DNA from: Anthropogastromicrobium aceti
Lineage (GTDB): Bacteria > Bacillota > Clostridia > Lachnospirales > Lachnospiraceae
Assembly: GCF_025567095.1 (NCBI RefSeq)
Contig: NZ_JAOQJH010000015.1
Length of the DNA stretch: 64,000 nt
Direction: 5' to 3' (one strand)
Shown here: positions 44,230 to 53,024 of the stretch, piece by piece
Position numbering within the stretch: position 1 is the first letter of the stretch
Layout: the number at the start of each line of letters is the position of its first letter
Position numbers and translations under genes: made by a program
Notes under the pieces: model-generated
The model's database searches: none
What the model was told of the DNA's origin: nothing
The model's input: only the letters and a program-made list of their open reading frames with translations

Positions 44230-45771
44230 ATGGAGAAGGAGTCGGTTATTGTATTAGACTTTGGTGGTCAGTATAATCAGCTGATTGCACGCCGCGTGCG
44301 CGAGTGCAACGTATACTGTGAGGTAAAGCCTTACACGATGAGCCTGGAAGAGATCAAAAAAATAAATCCTAAGGGAATCATCTTTACTGGTGGTCCAAAC
44401 AGCGTTTATGATGAAAAGTCACCACATTATGACAAAGCCATTTTTGAATTGGGTATTCCGATTCTTGGTATTTGCTATGGTTCACAGTTAATGGCATGGA
44501 GTCTTGGCGGAACTGTAGAGACAGCACCGACAAGTGAGTATGGACATACAGAGGTGGAGGTTGACACAGAGGACACTTTATTTGAAGGCGTATCAAAGAC
44601 AACTGTTTGCTGGATGAGCCACACTGATTACATTGCAAAGGCACCGCAAGGTTTTCGTGTGACTGCGCATACACCTGTATGCCCGGTAGCCGCAATGTCC
44701 TGCCCAGAGAGAAAGCTTTATGCAACACAGTTCCATCCGGAAGTTATGCATACAGCAGAGGGTATGAAGATGCTCTCAAACTTCGTATACAAGGTTTGTG
44801 GATGTCACGGAGATTGGAAAATGTCATCCTTTGTAGAGACAACAATCGCACAGCTTCGTGAGCGTATCGGTAATGGCAAGGTTCTTTGTGCATTATCTGG
44901 CGGAGTAGATTCTTCTGTTGCAGCTGTACTTCTTTCTAAGGCAATTGGCAAACAGCTGACTTGTGTATTTGTAGATCATGGCCTGCTTCGTAAAAATGAG
45001 GGTGATGAGGTTGAGGCTGTATTTGGACCAAACGGCTCATATGAGTTAAACTTTATTCGTGTCAATGCACAGCAGCGTTATTATGAGAAGTTAAAGGGCG
45101 TTACAGAGCCAGAGGCAAAGAGAAAGATTATCGGTGAGGAGTTCATCCGCGTATTCGAGGAAGAGGCAAGAAAGATCGGTGCTGTCGACTATCTGGTACA
45201 GGGAACCATCTACCCGGATGTTATCGAGTCTGGTCTTGGAAAGTCAGCTGTTATTAAGTCTCACCACAACGTAGGAGGACTTCCAGACGTAGTTGATTTC
45301 AAGGAGATCGTAGAGCCGCTTCGTATGCTGTTTAAGGATGAGGTTCGTAAGGTAGGATTAGAGCTAGGCATTCCGGACTATCTTGTATATCGTCAGCCAT
45401 TCCCGGGCCCAGGTCTTGGAATTCGTATTATCGGAGAGGTAACAGAGGAGAAGGTAAAGATCGTTCAGGAGGCTGATTATATCTACCGTGAGGAGATTGC
45501 AAAGGCAGGTTTGGATAAGGGTCTTGGTCAGTACTTTGCAGCGCTCACCAACATGAGAAGTGTTGGTGTTATGGGTGATTTCCGTACCTACGATTACGCA
45601 ATTGCGCTTCGCGCTGTAAATACTTCAGATTTCATGACTGCTGACGCAGCGCAGCTTCCGTGGGAAGTACTTGGAAAGGTAACAAACCGTATCGTTAATG
45701 AGGTAAAGGGTGTAAACCGCGTAATGTACGACTGCACAGGAAAGCCGCCGGCAACAATAGAATTTGAGTAA
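44230..45771 (+). CDS. guaA: GMP synthase (glutamine-hydrolysing), full length
   Basis: This 513-residue enzyme converts XMP to GMP using glutamine and ATP. The N-terminal class I glutaminase has Cys82 (GICYGSQ) with His169 and Glu171 (QFHPEV). The ATP-pyrophosphatase P-loop LSGGVDSSV starts near residue 222, and the C-terminal dimerisation domain ends ATIEFE. AGGAGG precedes the ATG. It is clearly distinct from a second, truncated-architecture GMP synthase at 48360-49349. Confidence 0.97.
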   Translation: MEKESVIVLDFGGQYNQLIARRVRECNVYCEVKPYTMSLEEIKKINPKGIIFTGGPNSVYDEKSPHYDKAIFELGIPILGICYGSQLMAWSLGGTVETAPTSEYGHTEVEVDTEDTLFEGVSKTTVCWMSHTDYIAKAPQGFRVTAHTPVCPVAAMSCPERKLYATQFHPEVMHTAEGMKMLSNFVYKVCGCHGDWKMSSFVETTIAQLRERIGNGKVLCALSGGVDSSVAAVLLSKAIGKQLTCVFVDHGLLRKNEGDEVEAVFGPNGSYELNFIRVNAQQRYYEKLKGVTEPEAKRKIIGEEFIRVFEEEARKIGAVDYLVQGTIYPDVIESGLGKSAVIKSHHNVGGLPDVVDFKEIVEPLRMLFKDEVRKVGLELGIPDYLVYRQPFPGPGLGIRIIGEVTEEKVKIVQEADYIYREEIAKAGLDKGLGQYFAALTNMRSVGVMGDFRTYDYAIALRAVNTSDFMTADAAQLPWEVLGKVTNRIVNEVKGVNRVMYDCTGKPPATIEFE

Positions 45772-45809
45772 GAAAAAAGCTCTCTACTTATTATTAGAGA
45801 GTTAAGTAT

Positions 45810-45842
45810 ACCCGTTGGAGAACAAGACGTTTTCCAACGGGT
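45810..45842 (+). terminator. Terminator after guaA
   Basis: A 14-bp stem (45810-45823 with 45829-45842, one G-U pair) carries a 5-base loop and is followed by TATTTT. A smaller hairpin CTCTCTA...TAGAGAG lies just before it. Confidence 0.75.
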
Positions 45843-45883
45843 TATTTTAAGTCAGTTTGAATTAAGTTCAGAAAGGGGACTTT

Positions 45884-47086
45884 ATGTATAATACTATTGT
45901 AACACTTAAAAAAGGCGAAGGCCGAACGATCAAATCTGGCGGTGCCTGGATCTTTGATAATGAAATAGAAACTATTATGGGAAGATTTACAAACGGAGAT
46001 ATTGTGACAGTACATGATTTCGACGGATATCCTATGGGAAATGGTTTTATCAATCAAAATTCTAAAATTCGCATACGTATGATGACTCGCAAAGCAGATC
46101 AGGTAATTGATCATGATTTTTTAACAATGCGCGTGAAAAATGCATGGGATTACCGTAAGACAACGGTAGATACTTCATCTTGCCGAATTATTTTTGGTGA
46201 AGCAGATTTTCTTCCGGGACTTGTCATTGATAAATATGAAGATGTTCTGGTAGTGGAATGTCTGGCTCTTGGCATGGAAGCTTTTAAAGAAGAGATTGTG
46301 GAAATTTTAAAGGAACTTCTTCTAAAAGATGGCATCTTAATCCGCGGAGTCTATGAGCGCAGCGATGCAAACGAGCGCACAAAAGAGGGACTGCCAAAGG
46401 TAAAAGGCTTTATCGGGGATGAATTTGATACTACTGTGGAAATTATTGAAAATGGTGTGCATTATCTTGTAGATGTGGCAAATGGTCAGAAAACAGGATT
46501 CTTCCTTGATCAGAAATATAATCGTCTTGCTATGCAGCGTATATGCAAAGACAAAAAGGTATTGGATTGTTTTACACACATGGGAACATTTGCGTTGAAT
46601 GCAGGTATTGCCGGTGCAAGTGATGTTACCGGACTTGATATTTCTGAATACGCAGTTTCTCAGGCAGAAGCCAATGCACGCTTAAACGGACTTCAGGATA
46701 CAGTTCACTTTCGCTGCGCGAATGTGTTAGATGAATTACCAAAACTTGCTGCAGCAGGCGAAAAATATGACGTAGTTATTCTTGATCCGCCTGCTTTCAC
46801 AAAATCAAGAGAAGCTACTAAGAATGCAATCAAAGGATATCGTGAAATCAACATGAAGGGACTTAAGCTTGTAAAAGACGGTGGCTATTTGGCTACTTGT
46901 TCCTGCTCTCATTTCATGACACAGGAGCTGCTAGCAAAAACCGTAAAAGAAGCAGCAAAAGCAACCCATAAAAGACTTCGTCAGGTGGAATTTCGCACAC
47001 AGGCTCCAGACCATCCGATTCTGTGGGCAGCTGATGAAAGCTATTATCTAAAGTTCTTTATTTTCCAGGTTGTGGAGGAAAAATGA
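45884..47086 (+). CDS. rlmI: 23S rRNA cytosine methyltransferase, RlmI-type
   Basis: This 400-residue class I SAM-dependent methyltransferase has an N-terminal PUA-like RNA-binding domain (residues about 1-75). The Rossmann domain shows DCFTHMGTFALNAGIAG. It has the catalytic-loop VILDPPAFTKS and the TCSCSHFM motif with the catalytic Cys. It probably makes m5C in 23S rRNA. Its AGAAAGGGG ribosome site overlaps the end of the guaA terminator region. Confidence 0.9.
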   Translation: MYNTIVTLKKGEGRTIKSGGAWIFDNEIETIMGRFTNGDIVTVHDFDGYPMGNGFINQNSKIRIRMMTRKADQVIDHDFLTMRVKNAWDYRKTTVDTSSCRIIFGEADFLPGLVIDKYEDVLVVECLALGMEAFKEEIVEILKELLLKDGILIRGVYERSDANERTKEGLPKVKGFIGDEFDTTVEIIENGVHYLVDVANGQKTGFFLDQKYNRLAMQRICKDKKVLDCFTHMGTFALNAGIAGASDVTGLDISEYAVSQAEANARLNGLQDTVHFRCANVLDELPKLAAAGEKYDVVILDPPAFTKSREATKNAIKGYREINMKGLKLVKDGGYLATCSCSHFMTQELLAKTVKEAAKATHKRLRQVEFRTQAPDHPILWAADESYYLKFFIFQVVEEK

Positions 47087-47133
47087 GCCATTGGGGACAG
47101 GAACGGTGGATTTTTACCTGTCCCCGATGGCTC
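47085..47133. terminator. Long palindromic hairpin (GGGGACAGG type) after rlmI
   Basis: A near-perfect 17-bp stem (47085-47101 with 47117-47133) has the arms GAGCCATTGGGGACAGG and CCTGTCCCCGATGGCTC. It overlaps the rlmI stop region and precedes a convergent gene. A related GGGGACAGG...GTCCCC palindrome occurs at about 58960-59020, so it may belong to a dispersed repeat family. Confidence 0.6.
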
Positions 47134-47146
47134 GCCATCGTCTTAT

Positions 47147-48127
47147 TTATTCTGAAAATTTATCACCGTAATGAATATGCATGTCTTCCCAGTCAGTAAA
47201 TAATACATAGAATACTCGACCGTATTGTTGACTATTTACGATTCTTCCATGATCAAGTACAGAAAGATAAGAGCCGTCAGCTTTTCGAAGATGAAAGTGA
47301 ATATAATGATTTTCGTTGCCGCTGTCAATTTGTTCCCAAATGCTTGATTCTATCTTTTGCTGTTCATCTTCCCTAATCAGGTTGCGAAAGCTTTTTTTGG
47401 CAAGCCTAAATAGTTCATCCATATTTTTATAGCCTGTCATGCGAAGAAACTCGTGGTTTGCATAAAATAGCTCGTCATCAGTTTTGTCAGCCATGTATAT
47501 AATAAAAGCGCCCGGAAGATGTTCGGAGATATCCTTGAGGGCAAATCCAAGTTGTTTGCGAGCACCTAACTGAAGACCATTTTTGTAAGCCATGCATCCA
47601 TTTTTTCCATGAAGTTTTATCTCATAAAGAGCAGCATCTGCACAGCGCATGAGCTGAGAACGGTTTGAAGCAAAGGTTGGATATTCAGCATATCCGAGCG
47701 AAATATAAAATTGATATTCCTTTCCATTGCATGAAAATACCCTTGGAATTTTTGTGAATTGCTCCAACTGTTCTTCTGCATCGTCATATGTGCAATTAGG
47801 CAGAAAAATACAGAACTCATCACCACCGTTTCTTCCTAGTAATGCATTAGATGGAAAAAAGTTTTTCATACTATCAGCAAGATTTTTTAAAGCTTTGTCG
47901 CCGTAGGCATGTCCATAGATATCATTGATAAATTTAAAGTCATCTATGTCAAGGAGTGCGACTACAAAATGTGACTTCGGATTTTTTGCAATCATTTTTT
48001 CCGCTAATTCATCAAATCCATAACGATTGTAAATATTGGTAAGAGAATCCATGTGTGCCAGAGCTTGAAATTTGTTTTTATTTTTTTTCGATGATAACCA
48101 TACCCAGGTAAGACATGACATAATCAA
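47147..48127 (-). pseudogene. Diguanylate cyclase (GGDEF) plus PAS, probably 5'-truncated
   Basis: The frame encodes a GGDEF domain (residues about 25-180; NRYGFDELAEKM, LLDIDDFKFIND, signature NGGDEF) followed by a PAS-like region (residues about 200-320). A preceding in-frame hydrophobic stretch reads INFRAIIGFFTSIVLI, but a TGA stop lies just before it. No ATG or ribosome site precedes it; the only usable start (TTG at 48127) is inside the membrane helix. An N-terminal sensor domain with its membrane anchor seems lost. If expressed, the catalytic domain would make cyclic di-GMP. Confidence 0.65.
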
Positions 48128-48215
48128 TACGATAGAAGTAAAAAATCCAATGATAGCACGAAAATTGATGGTGTCAAGAGTTTTAGTTACGGTTCACGCG
48201 TCTTGCTAGATCTGG

Positions 48216-48248
48216 ACAAATTTCATGCTTACATGAAAATTTGTTTTT
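48216..48248 (+). terminator. Rho-independent terminator upstream of guaA2
   Basis: A 12-bp stem ACAAATTTCATG with CATGAAAATTTGT (48216-48227, 48232-48244), with one bulged base and a CTTA loop, is followed by a T-rich run. No intact plus-strand gene ends just before it, so it may be left from a lost gene. Confidence 0.55.
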
Positions 48249-48260
48249 CTTAAATAAAGG

Positions 48261-48289
48261 TTGTCAAATATTTTTGTATTAGGTATAAT
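48261..48289 (+). promoter_or_regulatory. Promoter of guaA2
   Basis: TTGTCA at 48261-48266, a 17-base spacer and TATAAT at 48284-48289, about 70 bases before the start codon, with AAGGAGG between. Confidence 0.8.
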
Positions 48290-48359
48290 GAAATAGTTAA
48301 ATGGCATCGGAAAAATCAGTAAGTCCAAAATTAAGGAAAAGAATAAGGAGGAGTTTAAT

Positions 48360-49349
48360 ATGAATGTTACTAAAATTAGACGTCCAGCTGATATGGAGAG
48401 AATTACAACGCCAAAGCTTGCCAAGGCTTTTATTGAGGAGCAGGTTGCGCTGATTAAAGAGCAGGTGGGAGATAAGAAGGTTCTTCTTGCACTTTCTGGT
48501 GGAGTTGATTCATCTGTTGTTGCAGCACTTTTAATTAAAGCAATTGGTCAGCAGCTTGTATGTGTTCATGTTAATCATGGTCTGCTTCGCAAGGGTGAGC
48601 CAGAGCAGGTAATTGAAGTGTTCCGTAATCAGATGAATGCAAATCTGGTTTATGTTGATGCAACAGATCGTTTCCTTGATAAATTAGCAGGAGTGGATGA
48701 TCCTGAGAAGAAGAGAAAAATTATTGGCGGAGAATTTATTGAAGTATTTGCTGAAGAGGCAAGAAAGCTTGACGGAATTGAATTCTTAGCACAGGGTACA
48801 ATTTGGCCGGATATTCTTGAGTCAGAAGAAGGCATTAAGGCACACCACAATGCAGGCGGACTTCCGGAAGATATGGATTTTGAGCTTGTAGAGCCAGTCA
48901 GAATCCTTTTCAAAGATGAGGTTCGTGTTGTTGGTGACGAACTTGGTCTGCCTCATGATATGGTTTATCGTCAGCCATTCCCAGGACCGGGACTTGGTGT
49001 TCGTTGTCCAGGAGCTATTACACGTGATCGTCTTGAAGCAGTGCGCGAGTCTGATGCAATTCTTCGTGAGGAGTTTGACAAGAACGGACTTGCAGGAAAG
49101 ATCTGGCAGTATTTCACCGTTGTTCCAGAATTTAGATCAACAGGAATTAAAAACGGAAAGCGTGCTTTCGAGTGGTGCTGTATTGTACGTGCAGTATGTT
49201 CAACTGACGTTATGACAGCAACAGCTGCTGAGATTCCACATGAAGTGATGGTTCATATTACAGATCGTATCACACATGAAGTTGCAGGAATCAATCGTGT
49301 TCTGTATGATTTTACACCAAAGCCTACAGGAACAGTCGAGTTTGAATAA
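48360..49349 (+). CDS. GMP synthase subunit lacking the glutaminase domain
   Basis: This 329-residue protein consists of the ATP-pyrophosphatase domain (LALSGGVDSSVVAALLI, residues about 43-60) and the C-terminal dimerisation domain (ending GTVEFE), with about 30 extra N-terminal residues. It has no class I glutaminase, so it would need ammonia or a separate glutaminase partner. A full guaA lies 2.6 kb away. AAGGAGG lies before the ATG. The last 15 bases are repeated at 57725-57739, marking the attachment site of the element that follows. Confidence 0.9.
   Translation: MNVTKIRRPADMERITTPKLAKAFIEEQVALIKEQVGDKKVLLALSGGVDSSVVAALLIKAIGQQLVCVHVNHGLLRKGEPEQVIEVFRNQMNANLVYVDATDRFLDKLAGVDDPEKKRKIIGGEFIEVFAEEARKLDGIEFLAQGTIWPDILESEEGIKAHHNAGGLPEDMDFELVEPVRILFKDEVRVVGDELGLPHDMVYRQPFPGPGLGVRCPGAITRDRLEAVRESDAILREEFDKNGLAGKIWQYFTVVPEFRSTGIKNGKRAFEWCCIVRAVCSTDVMTATAAEIPHEVMVHITDRITHEVAGINRVLYDFTPKPTGTVEFE
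49335..49349 (+). other. attL: 15-bp core shared with attR
   Basis: GTCGAGTTTGAATAA covers the last five codons of guaA2, including the stop. The identical sequence at 57725-57739 bounds an element with its own tyrosine integrase. Three-prime ends of guaA genes are known integration targets of genomic islands. Confidence 0.8.
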
Positions 49350-49452
49350 GTTGGAGTATCGTAAAAAACCAGTGTTTATGCGGGTTTGCGGTACTTTCAA
49401 AAGTCTTTTGATAACAAATTGATAACAGTTGCATAAGAGCCATTATTCTTGT

Positions 49453-49580
49453 AATCCAGTGGTTTTATGGTTAGAGAATGATTGACAGGCGGTTGTGCAA
49501 CAAATAAATCCATATTATAAACTAAGCCCTTAGCTGTGGGATGAAACTCATGGCTAAGGGCTTTTTGTCGTCTTTATTTA
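49453..49580 (+). repeat. Element left-end segment, copy 1 (partner at 57756-57878)
   Basis: This segment is nearly identical to 57756-57878 and includes the CCAGTGGTTTTA/GGTTAGAGAATGATTGACAGG stretches and a shared terminator. Its presence at both sites shows that the DNA right of the element begins as another copy of the same left end. Confidence 0.8.
49524..49566. terminator. Terminator next to XRE repressor gene
   Basis: An 11-bp stem AAGCCCTTAGC / GCTAAGGGCTT (49524-49534, 49553-49563) is followed by TTTTT. It sits beside the 3' end of the minus-strand repressor gene and may act in both directions. Confidence 0.75.
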
Positions 49581-50107
49581 TCTGGTTTGAGTTGATCTTT
49601 GAACATTTCGACTAAGGCGTCACTAAGTTCCTGTGATGGCACTTTCGCCCATCTCTGTGTGGTATCGAACTTTGGATAGTGGTAACGCCAGTTATCGTAT
49701 TCTTCTTTACTGATTTCTTCGGAAGATAACTTGTCCGCCTGTTCTTTCCAAGCATAGAGCATTTTCAGTAGTTCGTGAGCGTCTTTTCCTTTGTCCTTGC
49801 TGACTTTCAGACAGACCTCTCCGTCTGCTTCACTGACAGTCAGACCGTATAAATCTTCAAGGGTAAACAAAGTGTGCATCAGTCCGATATAGCTGTCAAT
49901 ATCGGGTACATCGAGGGCATGAGGGGAAACATCAAGTGCCTGTGCCAGTGCAGCAGTAAGTTCCGCTTTCGGTTTTCTTGTTCCTGTTTCATATTGTGCT
50001 AAACGTACATCGGCACTTCGCTCAGGAAAACCGACAATCGTACCAAGATATTTTTGTGTCATTCCACGCAGAATGCGGAAAAAATGTATTCTCTCTCCAA
50101 TCGCCAT
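49574..50107 (-). CDS. XRE-family repressor of the element
   Basis: This 177-residue regulator has an N-terminal XRE helix-turn-helix (IGERIHFFRILRGMTQKYLG and RLAQYETGTRKPKAELTAAL) and a C-terminal domain rich in charged residues. It is divergently transcribed from the excisionase and integrase genes across a 180-base region with three operator-like repeats. ATG 50107 is preferred to 50113 because of AGGAG spacing. It probably keeps the element integrated and represses its own promoter. Confidence 0.85.
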   Translation of the reverse strand: MAIGERIHFFRILRGMTQKYLGTIVGFPERSADVRLAQYETGTRKPKAELTAALAQALDVSPHALDVPDIDSYIGLMHTLFTLEDLYGLTVSEADGEVCLKVSKDKGKDAHELLKMLYAWKEQADKLSSEEISKEEYDNWRYHYPKFDTTQRWAKVPSQELSDALVEMFKDQLKPDK

Positions 50108-50138
50108 AATCATCGCTCCTTGTATATGTAGTGTAATC

Positions 50139-50168
50139 AGTATAGCAGATATGTTTAGGTGAAGTCAA
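50139..50168 (-). promoter_or_regulatory. Promoter of the XRE repressor
   Basis: On the minus strand, TTGACT (50163-50168) and TATACT (50139-50144) are 18 bases apart. Operator repeat 1 (50144-50158) lies in the spacer, which suggests autorepression. Confidence 0.65.
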
Positions 50169-50268
50169 GATAATACAAAACAAAAAAGTTTAACATTCTT
50201 CCCGAAACCACTTGACACAAACAAATATGCTTAGTATAATAGGTTCAAAATTAAACAAATAAGTTTAG
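50144..50268. promoter_or_regulatory. Three 15-bp operator repeats in the divergent switch region
   Basis: AGCAGATATGTTTAG (50144-50158), AACAAATATGCTTAG (50220-50234) and AACAAATAAGTTTAG (50254-50268) are direct repeats on the plus strand, differing from each other at two to four of 15 positions. The first overlaps the repressor promoter. The second ends next to the -10 box of the integrase promoter, and the third lies downstream of it. They are the likely binding sites of the XRE repressor. Confidence 0.65.
50212..50240 (+). promoter_or_regulatory. Promoter of excisionase-integrase operon
   Basis: A perfect consensus, TTGACA (50212-50217), 17-base spacer and TATAAT (50235-50240), precedes the excisionase gene by 48 bases. 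Operator repeat 2 fills most of the spacer. Confidence 0.85.
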
Positions 50269-50287
50269 AGAAAGAGGAGGGCAATCT

Positions 50288-50476
50288 ATGGAGAACAAAT
50301 TTATTCGTGCCGAAGAAGTGGCACAGGAACTAAGCGTATCAAAGCCTTATGCCTATAAGTTAATCCGACAGCTGAATGAGGAGCTGAAAGCCAAAGGTTT
50401 TATTACGATTACAGGGCGTGTGAACCGCCAGTATTTTTATGAAAGGCTCTACGGAGCAGGAAAGGAGGAAAAGTAA
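50288..50476 (+). CDS. Excisionase-like small DNA-binding protein
   Basis: This 62-residue protein has a MerR/excisionase-type winged helix: FIRAEEVAQELSVSKPYAYK and LIRQLNEELKAKGF, followed by a basic wing. It is the likely directionality factor for the integrase that follows. AGAGGAGGG precedes the ATG, and the stop codon overlaps the integrase ATG by one base (TAATG). Confidence 0.8.
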   Translation: MENKFIRAEEVAQELSVSKPYAYKLIRQLNEELKAKGFITITGRVNRQYFYERLYGAGKEEK

Positions 50477-51567
50477 TGCCGGTATTTAAGAATGAGGACA
50501 ATGGAACATGGTATGTGATGGCAAGGTATGTGAACTGGAAAGGCGAGCGTAAGCAGAAATGCAAACGTGGTTTTGCCACCAAGAAAGAAGCTCAGGAATG
50601 GGAGAGAATGTTCCAGTTACAGAATGCGTCTGACCTTGATATGAGCTTTGAAGCCTTTACCGAACTGTATATCCGGGATGTGAAAACCCGTCTGAAGGAG
50701 AACACATGGCTGACAAAGGAGCATATCATCCGCACGAAGATACTTCCGTATTTTGGCAAGTTAAGAATCAGCGAAATTTCCACAAAGGAGATTATCACAT
50801 GGCAGAATGAACTGCTTGCCTATCGGGATGAGAAGAAAAAGCCATACTCACAGACCTATCTAAAAACGCTGCATAATCAACTGTCAGCCATATTTAATCA
50901 TGCGGTACGTTATTATGAGTTGCGTTCCAATCCTGCCGCAAAGGTGGGAAATATGGGAAGTGAGGAACACAAGGAAATGCTGTTCTGGACAAAAGAAGAA
51001 TACAAGAAGTTCTCTTTTGAGATGATGGACAAGCCAGTTTCCTTTTATGCTTTTGAAATGCTTTACTGGTGCGGTATCCGAGAAGGGGAGCTGCTTGCAC
51101 TGACCGCAGCGGATTTTGATTTTGAGAAAGAAACGGTCAGAATTAACAAATCTTATCAGCGGCTACACGGAGAAGATGTGATTACTACACCGAAAACAAA
51201 GAAAAGCAACCGCACTATCAAAATGCCGAAGTTCCTTTGTGAAGAAATGCAGGAGTATTTGAATATGCTCTACGGATTGAAGAAGAAAGACCGTATTTTT
51301 ACAGTCACAAAAAGTTATCTTCATCACGAGATGGACAGAGGGGCAGAAGCCGCAGGTGTAAAGCGTATCCGCATTCACGATCTCAGGCACAGCCACATCA
51401 GTCTGCTCATTGATATGGGATTTTCGGCGGTGGCGATTGCAGACCGTGTGGGGCATGAAAGCATTGACATCACTTACCAGTACGCTCATCTGTTCCCGTC
51501 AAAACAGACGGAAATGGCAGATAGATTAGATGATTTAGGGAAAGGAGAGATTGCAAATGTCAGCTAA
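50476..51567 (+). CDS. int: Tyrosine recombinase / integrase of the element
   Basis: This 363-residue integrase has an N-terminal AP2-like arm-binding domain (FKNEDNGTWYVMARYVNWKG, residues about 4-50), a SAM-like core-binding domain (about 55-160) and the catalytic domain. Catalytic residues visible are Arg in WCGIREGELLAL, His-x-x-Arg in HDLRHSHISLL, and the terminal VGHESIDITYQYAHL with the nucleophile Tyr. It should recombine the 15-bp attL/attR core in guaA2. The layout resembles Tn916-type integrases. Confidence 0.94.
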   Translation: MPVFKNEDNGTWYVMARYVNWKGERKQKCKRGFATKKEAQEWERMFQLQNASDLDMSFEAFTELYIRDVKTRLKENTWLTKEHIIRTKILPYFGKLRISEISTKEIITWQNELLAYRDEKKKPYSQTYLKTLHNQLSAIFNHAVRYYELRSNPAAKVGNMGSEEHKEMLFWTKEEYKKFSFEMMDKPVSFYAFEMLYWCGIREGELLALTAADFDFEKETVRINKSYQRLHGEDVITTPKTKKSNRTIKMPKFLCEEMQEYLNMLYGLKKKDRIFTVTKSYLHHEMDRGAEAAGVKRIRIHDLRHSHISLLIDMGFSAVAIADRVGHESIDITYQYAHLFPSKQTEMADRLDDLGKGEIANVS

Positions 51568-51892
51568 GAACAGGGATAACAAAAACCGATGGAGAAACAT
51601 CACAGTGGGATTTCGGGTATCTCCCGAAGAAAATGAACGCATCAACAAGGCGGTTGCCCTATCGGGGCTGCCCAAACAGGAATACTGTTACCGCCGCTGT
51701 CTGAATCAGGATGTGGTGGTACAGGGCAATCCGAGAGTGTATAAGGCACTCAAACTGGAACTTGCCGCTGTCCTTACAGAGTTAAAGCGGATTGAAGCAG
51801 GGAACAGCGTGGATGAGGAACTGTTGAATGTAATTGAACTAATCGCCATTATTCTTGGCGGTCTGAAAGGAGAGGATGGGAATGGAGAATAA
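51557..51892 (+). CDS. Ribbon-helix-helix / MobC-like protein
   Basis: This 111-residue protein has an RHH-like N-terminus (ITVGFRVSPEENERINKAVA, KQEYCYRRCLN). It probably binds the transfer origin as an auxiliary relaxosome protein, as MobC-type proteins do. ATG 51557 follows AAAGGAGAG and overlaps the integrase end by 11 bases. Its 3' end overlaps the next gene, showing a compact operon. Confidence 0.7.
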   Translation: MSAKNRDNKNRWRNITVGFRVSPEENERINKAVALSGLPKQEYCYRRCLNQDVVVQGNPRVYKALKLELAAVLTELKRIEAGNSVDEELLNVIELIAIILGGLKGEDGNGE

Positions 51893-53024
51893 AAAAGAAA
51901 AGACTGCCTTTAATCCATCTGTTGGCGCAGATGAAAGGCAGCCAATTCAAAAAAACGCTGAAAATAGTATATCCGAGTATGAGGAAAATATCAAGAGTTT
52001 TGAGGAAATGCAGAGAGAAATGCAGTTGAGTTTAGACCCCTCCTATCTCAAAGCAGTTTCCATGAATGAGCTGTTTGATACCCAGTATCAGAGCAAGCCG
52101 CCGTTGATCGACGGTCTGCTCTACCCCGGCACATATATTTTTGCAGGTTCCCCCAAACTGGGAAAGAGTTTTCTGATGGCACAGCTTGCCTATCATATTA
52201 GCACAGGAACACCGCTTTGGAATTATACCACCCGAAAAGGAACGGTACTGTATCTTGCCCTTGAGGATGATTACCGCCGCTTACAGGAACGTCTGTATCG
52301 GATGTTTGGAACAGAGAGTGCGGACAATCTTTTCTTTTCTGTTTCTGCCAGTCAGCTAGGGAAAGGGCTGGATGAACAGCTTGCAAGGTTTGTGGCAGAG
52401 CATACAGACACGAAACTGATTATCATTGATACACTTCAAAAGGTGCGTGAGGTTGGCGGAGATAATTACAGTTACGCAAACGATTATCAGATTATGGCAA
52501 GGCTGAAAAGCTTTGCAGACGCCCACGGTCTTTGTATCCTGCTTGTACACCACACAAGGAAACAGACGGCGGATGATAAGTTTGATATGATTTCGGGAAC
52601 AAGCGGACTGCTCGGTGCAGCGGATGGAGCATTTCTCCTTCAGAAAGAAAAACGGACAGGCAATGCAGCAACTTTGGAAGTATCGGGCAGAGATCAGCAA
52701 GACCAAAAGCTATATCTTATCCGCAACACAGAAACGTTATTGTGGGAACTGCAAAGGGCAGAAACTGAACTGTGGAAGGAACCGCCAGAGCCTTTACTGG
52801 ATGAGATTGCTGAACTTGTTATGAAGGATATTTCTTCTTGGGAAGGCTCGGCGACGGAACTGGTTTCGCTGATAAAGGTAGAAATTCAGCCCCATGTCAT
52901 CACACGAAAACTGAATGTTCTTTCAGGGAGGTTGTATGCGGAACATGGCATTTATTATAAGAGTAACCGCACTCACGATGGAAGAAAAATACGGTTTTGG
53001 AAAGACGATACGGAAACAGCGTGA
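51882..53024 (+). CDS. RepA-like hexameric AAA ATPase (AAA_25/RecA-like)
   Basis: This 380-residue protein has Walker A AGSPKLGKSFLMAQLAYH (residues about 86-105), Walker B LIIIDTLQKV and a downstream LLVHHTRKQ sensor motif. It matches RepA-like helicases of small mobilizable elements, implying autonomous replication of the excised form or help during transfer. I prefer ATG 51882 on ribosome spacing. It ends just before an inverted array of GTGACGGT repeats, a possible origin. Confidence 0.85.
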   Translation: MENKKEKTAFNPSVGADERQPIQKNAENSISEYEENIKSFEEMQREMQLSLDPSYLKAVSMNELFDTQYQSKPPLIDGLLYPGTYIFAGSPKLGKSFLMAQLAYHISTGTPLWNYTTRKGTVLYLALEDDYRRLQERLYRMFGTESADNLFFSVSASQLGKGLDEQLARFVAEHTDTKLIIIDTLQKVREVGGDNYSYANDYQIMARLKSFADAHGLCILLVHHTRKQTADDKFDMISGTSGLLGAADGAFLLQKEKRTGNAATLEVSGRDQQDQKLYLIRNTETLLWELQRAETELWKEPPEPLLDEIAELVMKDISSWEGSATELVSLIKVEIQPHVITRKLNVLSGRLYAEHGIYYKSNRTHDGRKIRFWKDDTETA

